NCBI RefSeq assembly: GCF_000708715.2
Contig: NZ_JENB01000044.1
Coordinates: forward strand, 1-43,220
Direction: 5' to 3'
Length of the DNA: 43,220 bases
Source of the DNA: Pseudomonas putida W15Oct28
Lineage (GTDB): Bacteria > Pseudomonadota > Gammaproteobacteria > Pseudomonadales > Pseudomonadaceae
Part shown: piece after piece, positions 25,142 to 32,237 of the stretch
How positions within the stretch are numbered: the first letter of the stretch is position 1
Layout of the letters: each line of letters begins with the position of its first letter
Position numbers and translations under genes: made by a program
The notes under the pieces: model-generated
Seen by the model: only the letters and a program-made list of their open reading frames with translations
Database searches by the model: none
What the model was told of the DNA's origin: nothing

Positions 25142-25261
25142 GGGCTGCTTCGCAGCCCATCGCGACACAAGGCCGCTCCCACAGGTACCGCGCAAATCCC
25201 GAGGCCTGCGCGGTCCCTTGTAGGAGCGGCCTTGTGTCGCGAAAGGGCCGCTAAGCGGCCC
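25142..25261. repeat. Three-hairpin REP module, class C (copy 2), between trpE and the esterase
   Basis: Hairpin GGGCTGC-TTC-GCAGCCC (25142-25158), central inverted repeat (CGCGACACAAGGCCGCTCC at 25161-25179 and its complement at 25223-25241), and hairpin GGGCCGC-TAA-GCGGCCC (25245-25261). It fills almost the whole 141-bp gap between two converging genes, so it probably ends both transcripts. No standard T-tract terminator is present. Confidence 0.85.
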
Positions 25262-25268
25262 CAAAAAT

Positions 25269-27158
25269 TCAGAAGTCCACGCTCACCCCCAGGCTAACCC
25301 CCTGCTGCGTCAACTCATCACTCTTGCGCCAGTTGTAGTTCCCGCGCAGATGCACCCCTGCCACCACTTCATGGCTCACCCCCAGGCTCGCCCGGGTCAG
25401 GTCGCTGTGCGGCGTATACCCGGTCAGGGTGAAGTCATTGGCCGGCAAGCTGGTCAAGTGCATCGTCACATCCTGCTGGTCATCCTCGAACTCATGCTCC
25501 TGTGCCACTTCGGCGAACAGCCGGGTACTCGGCAGCACCTGAATACTGCCCAGCAACCCCAGGCCCAGGCGCCGTGATGTGCGTTCCTGGTCATCGAAGC
25601 CCAGTGCCGTCGAGCGCCCGCTCTTCTCGTCATAGCCATCCACCTTCACCCGCGCATAATCCGCGCTGATGAACGGCGCCAACTGCCAGCGGCTGCTTTC
25701 GGCTGCCAGGTTGTAGCCCAGCCGCCCGGACATCGCCCAGGCTTCGCCGTCGGTGTCACCCTTTTCGCTGCGGTCATTCACGCCAAGGGCGAAGGTGCGC
25801 TTGAGGTCGCTGTAGTCCAGGTGCCCGGCGGTCAGCGCAGCATCGGCCCACCAGCGGTCCTGGCGGTATTGGGCGAAGGCGCTGGCCAGGTAGCTGTTCA
25901 GTTTGTAATCCGAGTCATTGGCACCGGCCTCCAGCTTTTGCCGGTACACACCGCCGGCCAGGCCCAGACGCCAGGCGTCGTTCAGGCGATAGCTGCCGCC
26001 CACGGTCAGGTTGTAGCCACGGCCATCGCCGCTGGCCGCGCTGCGCTGGCTGTCGAAGTCCAGATCCTGGGCACCGGTGGCGACGAAGGCCTGCCATTGG
26101 CCAACGGCCTGCCAGGGTGTCTGCCATTGGTTGCGCAGTTCGTCCTGGTGGGCGCGCAGGCTGGCGTGAGCCATTTCCGGTAGTAGCGTCAGCTCCCAGG
26201 GGGCGGAGATGATCGAATAGGCGTAGTCGGCAATCAGTTGCTGGCCAGCGATGGTCGGGTGAACCGAGTCGTTGAACAGCAGCTTGGTCGGGTCGGGCGT
26301 GATGCCGTTGATGCCGTACACCGGGTTTGCCACGCAGCCTTGGCCGCTGTAGCAGGTGCCGATCAGGTTCTGGTCGCTGGCCAGGCCGAACTGGTTGGGG
26401 CTGGCCAGTGCCTCACTTAATAGCACGGGGATGTTCAGCGGAATGATTTCGGCATCGATCTGCCCGAGTTGGCTGATCAGCGACTGGTTGAACGCGCCAG
26501 ACAGCAGCGACAGCGGGTTTTGCTGCGGCGTGCCGCTGAAGTTGGGTGTCTGGCCGAGGTCGGGCAGCAGCCAGACCATGATGTAGCGCGCGCCACCTTG
26601 TTGCAGGGCCTGGGCGCTGACCGCAAGGCGGGCACCGGCGGCCACGGCGTCGGCCGGGCTGTTCACCAGGCCTTGCAGGAAGTCGTTGCCGCCGCCAGTC
26701 AGGTAGTAAAGCGCGTTGGGATCGGCACGCAGGCCATTGGCCAGGTAGCCCGCTTTTTCACGCAGCACCAGGCCGGCGCCCTGGTTTCCTGGTGGGATGA
26801 CGGTTTCGGACGTTGTCGTGATCGAATCCAGGATCTGCTGGGTTGTGTAACCACCGACAGCCCAGTTGTTGCCATCGGGCTGGATGCCCACTGAGGTGGA
26901 GGGGTTCAGCTCATCCGGGTTGATACCCAGCCTTCCACCCAGGATCATGGGCGAGACAGGTGCAAAGTTGCCATTGGCATCGCGGTTGGTGAAGCGTGCG
27001 CCTGGGGTACCACCGGTCAGGTCGGGAAATTGCCCCGCATCGGCGAGGCTGTCGCCGAACACGATCAGCGTGGAATAGGGCGAGGGTGCAGCGAACGCCT
27101 GGCTGCAGGCCAGGGCCAATGAAGCGAGGGTAAAGCGCAATAACGGGGCTTTTCGCAT
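25269..27158 (-). CDS. estP: GDSL-type autotransporter esterase (EstA/EstP family)
   Basis: 629 residues. The signal peptide ends at AFA-APSPYS (residue 23). A GDSL/SGNH hydrolase passenger follows: the nucleophile Ser37 in VFGDSLADAG, the GGGND block, and the Asp-His pair in FNDSVHPTIAGQQL. The C-terminal part (about 350-629) is an autotransporter beta-barrel with a final phenylalanine (VSVDF), as required for outer-membrane insertion. Such esterases are displayed on the cell surface; EstA of P. aeruginosa affects rhamnolipid production and motility. It faces trpE tail to tail. The ATG at 27158 has AAAAGGA about 10 bases upstream. Confidence 0.92.
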   Translation of the reverse strand: MRKAPLLRFTLASLALACSQAFAAPSPYSTLIVFGDSLADAGQFPDLTGGTPGARFTNRDANGNFAPVSPMILGGRLGINPDELNPSTSVGIQPDGNNWAVGGYTTQQILDSITTTSETVIPPGNQGAGLVLREKAGYLANGLRADPNALYYLTGGGNDFLQGLVNSPADAVAAGARLAVSAQALQQGGARYIMVWLLPDLGQTPNFSGTPQQNPLSLLSGAFNQSLISQLGQIDAEIIPLNIPVLLSEALASPNQFGLASDQNLIGTCYSGQGCVANPVYGINGITPDPTKLLFNDSVHPTIAGQQLIADYAYSIISAPWELTLLPEMAHASLRAHQDELRNQWQTPWQAVGQWQAFVATGAQDLDFDSQRSAASGDGRGYNLTVGGSYRLNDAWRLGLAGGVYRQKLEAGANDSDYKLNSYLASAFAQYRQDRWWADAALTAGHLDYSDLKRTFALGVNDRSEKGDTDGEAWAMSGRLGYNLAAESSRWQLAPFISADYARVKVDGYDEKSGRSTALGFDDQERTSRRLGLGLLGSIQVLPSTRLFAEVAQEHEFEDDQQDVTMHLTSLPANDFTLTGYTPHSDLTRASLGVSHEVVAGVHLRGNYNWRKSDELTQQGVSLGVSVDF

Positions 27159-27322
27159 CTGGGAACATCCTTTTCTTTGTTTTTATCAAGGACAGCCCAA
27201 TCGACCTTAGCAAATCGCAGTGCATCCCTCCCAAGTCCATTCGTTTCCCCGTGTTTACAGGCATATTGCGCCCGCCGCCCCGGTAAGCTACTGTGCCGGG
27301 ACGTATGAGCGAGACCTATCCT

Positions 27323-27391
27323 GTGTTGATCGTCAGTAAACTCTTGATGCGCGTAATCAAGGCCCACGCCCGTTGGCGTTGGCGCGCCTGA
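27323..27391 (+). CDS. trpGDC leader peptide (Trp attenuator)
   Basis: From ATG 27347 it encodes 14 residues, MRVIKAHARWRWRA; an in-frame GTG at 27323 would give 22. It matches the trpE leader (23508-23576) over its whole length, both in protein and in DNA (the last 21 bases, CCCGTTGGCGTTGGCGCGCCTGA region, are identical). Two Trp codons precede the stop. It lies 136 bp before trpG and is consistent with the attenuation control reported for the P. putida trpGDC operon. Confidence 0.82.
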   Translation: MLIVSKLLMRVIKAHARWRWRA

Positions 27392-27526
27392 CTTTATCCC
27401 CTGCCGGCCCGCCCGGCCCGCCCCCGTTTGCCTTCTTCTTTACTGCCCTTTGTGGCGAAGCCGTGCCTGTAGCGGCTGCAAGAAGGTTCGAATTCTGAAG
27501 TCAGTAAATTCAAGAGGTTTAACACC
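27392..27526 (+). promoter_or_regulatory. trpGDC attenuator and leader RNA
   Basis: After the leader stop, GCCGG (27403-27407) and CCGGC (27413-27417) form a short GC stem followed by C-rich and T-rich sequence (CCCCCGTTTGCCTTCTTCTTT), the likely termination site. A second small stem AGCCG..CGGCT lies near 27457-27477. The upstream 27159-27322 stretch must hold the esterase and trpG promoters; a weak pair TTGCGC-17-TACTGT around 27269-27297 is the best candidate for trpG. No other gene is seen in this 368-bp gap. Confidence 0.55.
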
Positions 27527-28120
27527 ATGTTACTGATGATCGACAATTACGACTCATTCACTTACAACGTCGTTCAGTACCTTGGCGAGCTGGGTGCCGA
27601 GGTCAAGGTCATTCGCAATGACGAAATGACCATCGCCCAGATCGAAGCCCTCAACCCCGAGCGCATCGTCGTATCCCCGGGCCCGTGCACGCCGAGCGAA
27701 GCGGGCGTGTCCATCGAGGCCATCCTGCACTTTGCCGGCAAGCTGCCGATCCTGGGTGTGTGCCTGGGCCACCAGTCCATCGGCCAGGCCTTTGGCGGTG
27801 ACGTGGTGCGTGCCCGTCAGGTGATGCACGGCAAGACCAGCCCGGTACACCACCGTGACCTGGGCGTGTTCGCCGGCCTCAACAACCCGCTGACCGTGAC
27901 CCGTTACCATTCGCTGGTGGTCAAGCGCGAAACCTTGCCCGATTGCCTGGAAGTCACTGCCTGGACCGCTCATGCAGACGGTTCGGTCGACGAGATCATG
28001 GGCCTGCGCCACAAGACGCTGAATATCGAAGGGGTGCAGTTCCACCCCGAGTCGATCCTGACCGAGCAGGGCCACGAGCTGTTCGCCAACTTCCTCAAGC
28101 AGACCGGCGGCCGCCGCTAA
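27527..28120 (+). CDS. trpG: Anthranilate synthase component II (glutamine amidotransferase)
   Basis: 197 residues, a class I glutamine amidotransferase. The nucleophile Cys79 is in LGVCLGHQSIGQ, and the His-Glu pair is in GVQFHPES near residue 172. It supplies ammonia to TrpE for anthranilate synthesis. It starts the trpG-D-C operon behind the leader peptide; trpD begins 9 bp after its stop. In pseudomonads it may also serve aminodeoxychorismate synthesis. Confidence 0.97.
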   Translation: MLLMIDNYDSFTYNVVQYLGELGAEVKVIRNDEMTIAQIEALNPERIVVSPGPCTPSEAGVSIEAILHFAGKLPILGVCLGHQSIGQAFGGDVVRARQVMHGKTSPVHHRDLGVFAGLNNPLTVTRYHSLVVKRETLPDCLEVTAWTAHADGSVDEIMGLRHKTLNIEGVQFHPESILTEQGHELFANFLKQTGGRR

Positions 28121-28129
28121 GGATCGAAC

Positions 28130-29179
28130 ATGGATATCAAGAGCGCGTTGAGCCGTATCGTCGGCCACCTGGACCTTTCTACCGAAGAAATGCGCGATGT
28201 CATGCGCCAGATCATGACCGGCCAGTGCAGCGAGGCGCAGATCGGCGCCTTCCTGATGGGCATGCGCATGAAGAGTGAAAGCATCGACGAAATCGTCGGT
28301 GCAGTGTCGGTGATGCGTGAGTTGGCCGACAAGGTTGAACTCAAAAGCCTGGATGGCGTGGTCGATATCGTCGGCACCGGCGGTGATGGCGCCAATATCT
28401 TCAACGTGTCCACCGCGTCTTCGTTCGTCCTGGCGGCAGCGGGCTGCACCGTGGCCAAGCACGGCAACCGCGCAGTGTCGGGCAAGAGCGGCAGTGCCGA
28501 CCTGCTGGAAGCTGCCGGCATCTATCTGAACCTGACGCCAGTTCAGGTGGCCCGTTGCATTGACAGCTTGGGCATCGGCTTCATGTTCGCGCAAAGCCAT
28601 CACTCGGCCATGAAATATGCCGCCGGCCCGCGCCGCGATCTGGGGCTGCGTACCCTGTTCAACATGCTCGGCCCGCTTACGAATCCGGCCGGAGTTAAGC
28701 ACCAGGTGGTCGGCGTGTTCGCCCAGGCCCTGTGCCGGCCGTTGGCCGAGGTACTGCAACGCCTGGGTAGCAAGCATGTGCTGGTGGTGCACTCGAAGGA
28801 TGGCCTGGATGAGTTCAGCCTGGCTGCACCCACCTTCGTTGCCGAACTGAAAAACGACGAAATCACTGAATATTGGGTCGAGCCGGAAGACCTCGGCATG
28901 AAGAGCCAGAGCTTGCATGGCCTTGCCGTCGAGAACCCGCAGGCGTCGCTGGAGCTGATCCGCGATGCGCTGGGGCGCCGCAAGACCGAAAACGGCCAGA
29001 AGGCTGCGGAAATGATCGTGCTCAACGCAGGCGCGGCACTGTATGCCGCCGATCATGCAATGAACCTGGCTCAAGGTGTGGAGCTGGCCCACGACGTACT
29101 GCACACCGGGCTGGCCTGGGAGAAGCTGCAGGAACTGGGTGCCTTTACTGCAGTATTCAAGGTGGAGAACGAAGCATGA
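28130..29179 (+). CDS. trpD: Anthranilate phosphoribosyltransferase
   Basis: 349 residues. The PRPP site is in IVGTGGDGANIFNVSTAS (about residues 79-96) and KHGNRAVSGKSGSADLLEA. It transfers phosphoribose to anthranilate, the second step of the tryptophan pathway. The stop overlaps the trpC start (ATGA), so the two are translationally coupled. The length and motifs are normal. Confidence 0.97.
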   Translation: MDIKSALSRIVGHLDLSTEEMRDVMRQIMTGQCSEAQIGAFLMGMRMKSESIDEIVGAVSVMRELADKVELKSLDGVVDIVGTGGDGANIFNVSTASSFVLAAAGCTVAKHGNRAVSGKSGSADLLEAAGIYLNLTPVQVARCIDSLGIGFMFAQSHHSAMKYAAGPRRDLGLRTLFNMLGPLTNPAGVKHQVVGVFAQALCRPLAEVLQRLGSKHVLVVHSKDGLDEFSLAAPTFVAELKNDEITEYWVEPEDLGMKSQSLHGLAVENPQASLELIRDALGRRKTENGQKAAEMIVLNAGAALYAADHAMNLAQGVELAHDVLHTGLAWEKLQELGAFTAVFKVENEA

Positions 29180-30009
29180 GTGTGCCGACGGTGCTGGAAA
29201 GGATCATTGCCCGCAAGTTCCAGGAAGTGGCCGAGCGCAGCGCGCGCGTCAGCCTCGCCGAGCTGGAGGGCCTGGCCAAGGCCGCCGATGCCCCGCGTGG
29301 CTTCGCCAATGCGCTGATCGAGCAGGCCAAGCGCAAGCAGCCAGCGGTGATTGCCGAAATCAAGAAGGCTTCGCCGAGCAAGGGCGTGATCCGCGAGCAC
29401 TTCGTGCCAGCGGAAATCGCTGTCAGCTACGAGAAGGGCGGCGCTACCTGCCTGTCGGTGCTGACCGATGTCGATTACTTCCAGGGTGCCGACGAGTACC
29501 TGCAACAGGCCCGCTCGGCCGTTTCGCTGCCGGTGATCCGCAAGGATTTCATGGTCGACCCTTACCAGATTGTCGAGGCCCGGGCCTTGGGCGCGGACTG
29601 CGTGCTGCTGATCGTCTCGGCGCTGGACGACGTGAAGATGGCCGAACTGGCCGCGACCGCGAAAGATGTCGGCCTTGATGTACTGGTAGAAGTGCACGAT
29701 GGCGACGAGCTGGAGCGTGCGTTGAAAACCCTGGATACGCCGCTGGTGGGGGTTAACAACCGCAACCTTCACACCTTCGAGGTCAGCCTGGAAACCACCC
29801 TTGACCTGCTGCCGCGCATTCCGCGTGATCGCCTGGCGATTACCGAGAGCGGCATTCTCAACCGGGCCGATGTGGAACTGATGGCGATCAACGAGGTTTA
29901 CTCGTTCCTGGTGGGCGAGGCGTTCATGCGCGCTGATAACCCTGGGCTGGAGTTGCAGCGGTTGTTCTTCCCCGAGCAAGTGAAGAAGACTGTTCAGCAA
30001 CTGGACTGA
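29176..30009 (+). CDS. trpC: Indole-3-glycerol phosphate synthase
   Basis: 277 residues, a single TIM barrel (not fused to TrpF, as is usual in pseudomonads). The active-site block IAEIKKASPSKGVIRE carries the catalytic lysine; VGVNNRNLHTFEV and ITESGI are also conserved. It closes the ring of CdRP to indole-glycerol phosphate. The start MSVPTVLERIIARKF at 29176 overlaps trpD by four bases; a longer reading frame would begin inside trpD. A strong terminator follows. Confidence 0.97.
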   Translation: MSVPTVLERIIARKFQEVAERSARVSLAELEGLAKAADAPRGFANALIEQAKRKQPAVIAEIKKASPSKGVIREHFVPAEIAVSYEKGGATCLSVLTDVDYFQGADEYLQQARSAVSLPVIRKDFMVDPYQIVEARALGADCVLLIVSALDDVKMAELAATAKDVGLDVLVEVHDGDELERALKTLDTPLVGVNNRNLHTFEVSLETTLDLLPRIPRDRLAITESGILNRADVELMAINEVYSFLVGEAFMRADNPGLELQRLFFPEQVKKTVQQLD

Positions 30010-30016
30010 TCAAATG

Positions 30017-30042
30017 AAGCCGGCGTTTTTGCCGGCTTTTTT
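30017..30042 (+). terminator. Rho-independent terminator of trpGDC
   Basis: AAGCCGGC (30017-30024), loop GTTTTT, GCCGGCTT (30031-30038), then a T run to 30042. The stem is a perfect 8 bp, directly after the trpC stop codon. Confidence 0.92.
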
Positions 30043-30098
30043 GTATGCCTGACATGGCCCTTGCGCGGATTGTTCACCCTCTTAAGCCCTGTGCTAGA

Positions 30099-30127
30099 CC
30101 TGTGGGAGCGGGCATGCCCGCGAAGAG
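30099..30127. repeat. Single REP unit, class B
   Basis: CCTGTGGGAGCGGGCATGCC and the following bases CGCGAAGAG match one arm of the pair at 17276-17366. No inverted partner lies nearby. The core GCGGGCATGCCCGC is itself a palindrome. It precedes the ligase-like gene by about 30 bp. Confidence 0.8.
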
Positions 30128-30157
30128 GCCATCAAAAACAACATCAAAGGTGGATCA

Positions 30158-30862
30158 ATGACCGATCAACCCCTGGCCCTGACCGTCGAACAGGGCCTGC
30201 ACGCCGAACAGGACCTGCTGGCCGCGGTGTGCCGCGGCGAACGCGAAAGTGGCGTGCTGTTCTGGCGCCCCACCGACCATGCCCTGGTCATGCCCCGGCG
30301 CATGAGCCGCCTGGACAACTTCGAGGCCGCCTGCTCGGAGCTGGCGATTGCCGGCTGGCCGGTGCTGCTGCGCGAAACTGGCGGTGAGCCGGTGCCTCAG
30401 TCCCATTCCACCGTCAACGTTGCACTGGTCTACGTTGCCCCGCGCAGCGAAGGCGATCACGGCCGTATCGAAAGTGCCTACGAGCGCCTGTGCCTGCCGC
30501 TGTGCGATGTACTGCGCGAGTGGGGCGGGGTGGCGTCGGTGGGTGAAATCGACGGGGCGTTCTGCGATGGCCGCTACAACGTCAACCTCAATGGCCGCAA
30601 GCTGGTGGGCACCGCCCAGCGCTGGCGTCAGGGCCTGGGTGGCAAGCGACCGGTAGTGCTGGTGCACGGTGCGTTGCTGCTGGACAACGAGCGTGAGTCG
30701 ATGGTGGCGGCGGTCAACCGCTTCAACGAATGCTGCGAGCTGGAGCAACGCTGCCGCGCCGATGCACACATCGCCCTGCATGAAGTGGCGCCTGCAGCGC
30801 CCTGGTTCGAGCGCCTGTCGCAGGCTTACGCCAAGGTACTGGCGGATCTGCCCAAGGACTAG
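30158..30862 (+). CDS. Lipoate/biotin protein ligase family protein
   Basis: 234 residues. The pattern LLRETGGEPVPQSHSTVNV (about residues 69-87) corresponds to the RRxTGGxxxxH block of the lipoate ligase family, and GRYNVNLNGRKLVGTAQRWR (about 135-154) to the lysine-bearing KIxGxAQ block. It therefore has the BPL/LPL catalytic fold, but it lacks a C-terminal accessory domain and its substrate is unknown. It stands alone after the trp operon and converges with vfr, with which it shares a CTAG stop overlap (30859-30862). An AGGTGGA ribosome site precedes the ATG at 30158. Confidence 0.75.
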   Translation: MTDQPLALTVEQGLHAEQDLLAAVCRGERESGVLFWRPTDHALVMPRRMSRLDNFEAACSELAIAGWPVLLRETGGEPVPQSHSTVNVALVYVAPRSEGDHGRIESAYERLCLPLCDVLREWGGVASVGEIDGAFCDGRYNVNLNGRKLVGTAQRWRQGLGGKRPVVLVHGALLLDNERESMVAAVNRFNECCELEQRCRADAHIALHEVAPAAPWFERLSQAYAKVLADLPKD

Positions 30863-31503
30863 CGGGTACCGTAGACCACCATGGTCTTGCCCTTGACCTG
30901 CACCAGGCTGCGTTCTTCAAGGTCCTTGAGGACGCGGCCGACCATTTCCCGGGAGCATCCGACGATTCGGCCGATTTCCTGACGGGTGATCTTGATCTGC
31001 ATGCCGTCGGGGTGGGTCATGGCATCGGGTTGCTTGCACAGCTCCAACAGGCAACGGGCAACCCGCCCGGTGACGTCGAAAAATGCCAGGTCGCCGACCT
31101 TGCGCGTGGTGTTACGCAGGCGCTGGGCCATCTGGCTGCCCAGGGCATAGAGGATTTCCGGGTCCTGGCGCGCCAGTTCGCGAAACTTCTCGTAGCTGAT
31201 CTCGGCCACTTCGCACTCGGTCTTGGCGCGCACCCAGGCACTGCGCTGCTGTTCGCCGTCAACCGGCTCGAACAGCCCCAGCTCGCCAAAGAAATCGCCA
31301 TTGTTGAGATAGGCAATGATCATTTCACGGCCGTCGTCGTCTTCGATGAGGATGGTCACCGAACCCTTGATGATGAACGACAGTGTCTCGGCCCGGTCGC
31401 CGGCGCAGATGATGTTGCTTTTGGCGATATAGCGGCGGCGCTGGCAGTGTACCAACAGTTTGTCGATGTTCTTGATCTTGGCGGGTAGGGCGGAGGCAAC
31501 CAT
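30859..31503 (-). CDS. vfr: cAMP-responsive transcription regulator Vfr (CRP family)
   Basis: 214 residues. The cyclic-nucleotide domain (about 20-130) has GELGLFEPVDG and RSAWVRAKTECEVAEIS, close to the CRP cAMP pocket. The C-terminal HTH (about 165-205) has ITRQEIGRIVGCSREMVGRV, the CRP recognition helix. Vfr is the pseudomonad CRP orthologue, controlling quorum sensing, virulence-like and other functions rather than classical catabolite repression. The start MVASALPAKIKNID at 31503 was chosen because it matches the family N-terminus; a longer frame to 31569 passes through a palindrome-rich leader. Its stop overlaps that of the convergent ligase-like gene. Confidence 0.93.
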   Translation of the reverse strand: MVASALPAKIKNIDKLLVHCQRRRYIAKSNIICAGDRAETLSFIIKGSVTILIEDDDGREMIIAYLNNGDFFGELGLFEPVDGEQQRSAWVRAKTECEVAEISYEKFRELARQDPEILYALGSQMAQRLRNTTRKVGDLAFFDVTGRVARCLLELCKQPDAMTHPDGMQIKITRQEIGRIVGCSREMVGRVLKDLEERSLVQVKGKTMVVYGTR

Positions 31504-31550
31504 CACGAAATCCTGTTCGATACGACCCGTAGGCTTTTTATAAGGCTGTC

Positions 31551-31578
31551 TGGCGCAAGCGCCATTCATTTGGCGCCA
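31551..31578. promoter_or_regulatory. Palindromes in the vfr / osmC-like spacer
   Basis: TGGCGCAAGCGCCA (31551-31564) is a perfect palindrome. It is followed six bases later by a second, TGGCGCCA (31571-31578). They lie about 50 bp upstream of the vfr start, near where its promoter should be (TTATAA at 31537-31542 on the minus strand). They do not match the CRP/Vfr consensus TGTGA-N6-TCACA. An operator role is only inferred. Confidence 0.35.
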
Positions 31579-31692
31579 GCTTATCAGACGCCACCGGATG
31601 TTTCGGTACTAAACCGACACGTCTCGTGCTTTTCCCACAGCCACACAAGGTCTAAGCTGACACCCTTTTCCGAATATCAGGAGTCCGGGTAG

Positions 31693-32115
31693 ATGAAGGC
31701 ACGTATCCAGTGGGCCGGTGAGGCCATGTTCCTCGGCGAATCGGGGAGTGGCCATGTCGTCGTGATGGACGGCCCGCCCGAGGCCGGCGGCCGCAACCTG
31801 GGTGTGCGCCCGATGGAAATGTTGCTGTTGGGCCTGGGTGGCTGCAGCAGCTTTGACGTGGTGAGCATTCTGAAGAAATCGCGCCAGGCGGTGGAAAGCT
31901 GCGAGGCGTTTCTGGAAGCCGAGCGCGCCAGCGAAGACCCGAAGGTGTTCACCAAGATCCACATGAACTTCGTGGTGAAAGGGCGTGGGCTGAAAGAAGC
32001 GCAGGTCAAGCGAGCCGTGGAGCTGTCGGCAGAGAAGTACTGCTCGGCTTCGATCATGCTCGAGCGTGCCGGGGTTGAGATTACCCATGGCTACGAGATT
32101 GTAGAGCTGGGTTAA
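31693..32115 (+). CDS. OsmC/Ohr-family protein
   Basis: 140 residues. The two family cysteines, Cys51 in LGGCSSFDVV and Cys117 in EKYCSASIML, match the peroxidatic and resolving pair of OsmC-like thiol peroxidases. PMEMLLLGLGGC is a typical block. The protein probably acts on organic hydroperoxides in the cytoplasm, but members of this subfamily (YhfA-like) next to crp/vfr lack a demonstrated substrate. The adjacency to a crp gene is also seen in E. coli (yhfA-crp). AGGAG lies 9 bases before the ATG. Confidence 0.85.
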   Translation: MKARIQWAGEAMFLGESGSGHVVVMDGPPEAGGRNLGVRPMEMLLLGLGGCSSFDVVSILKKSRQAVESCEAFLEAERASEDPKVFTKIHMNFVVKGRGLKEAQVKRAVELSAEKYCSASIMLERAGVEITHGYEIVELG

Positions 32116-32128
32116 AGCTGAGATTTTG

Positions 32129-32229
32129 GGGCCGCTTTGCGGCCCATCGCGACACAAGGCCGCTCCTACAGGAAGTACGCGCTCCCCTGTAGGAGCGGCC
32201 TTGTGCCGCGACGGGCTGCGAAGCAGCCC
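32129..32229. repeat. Three-hairpin REP module, class C (copy 3)
   Basis: Hairpin GGGCCGC-TTT-GCGGCCC (32129-32145), central inverted repeat CGCGACACAAGGCCGCTCC.. (32148-32172) with its complement (32186-32210, one mismatch), and hairpin GGGCTGC-GAA-GCAGCCC (32213-32229). It lies between the convergent osmC-like and DUF2157 genes and ends 8 bp before the latter's stop codon. Confidence 0.85.
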
Positions 32230-32237
32230 CGACAATA

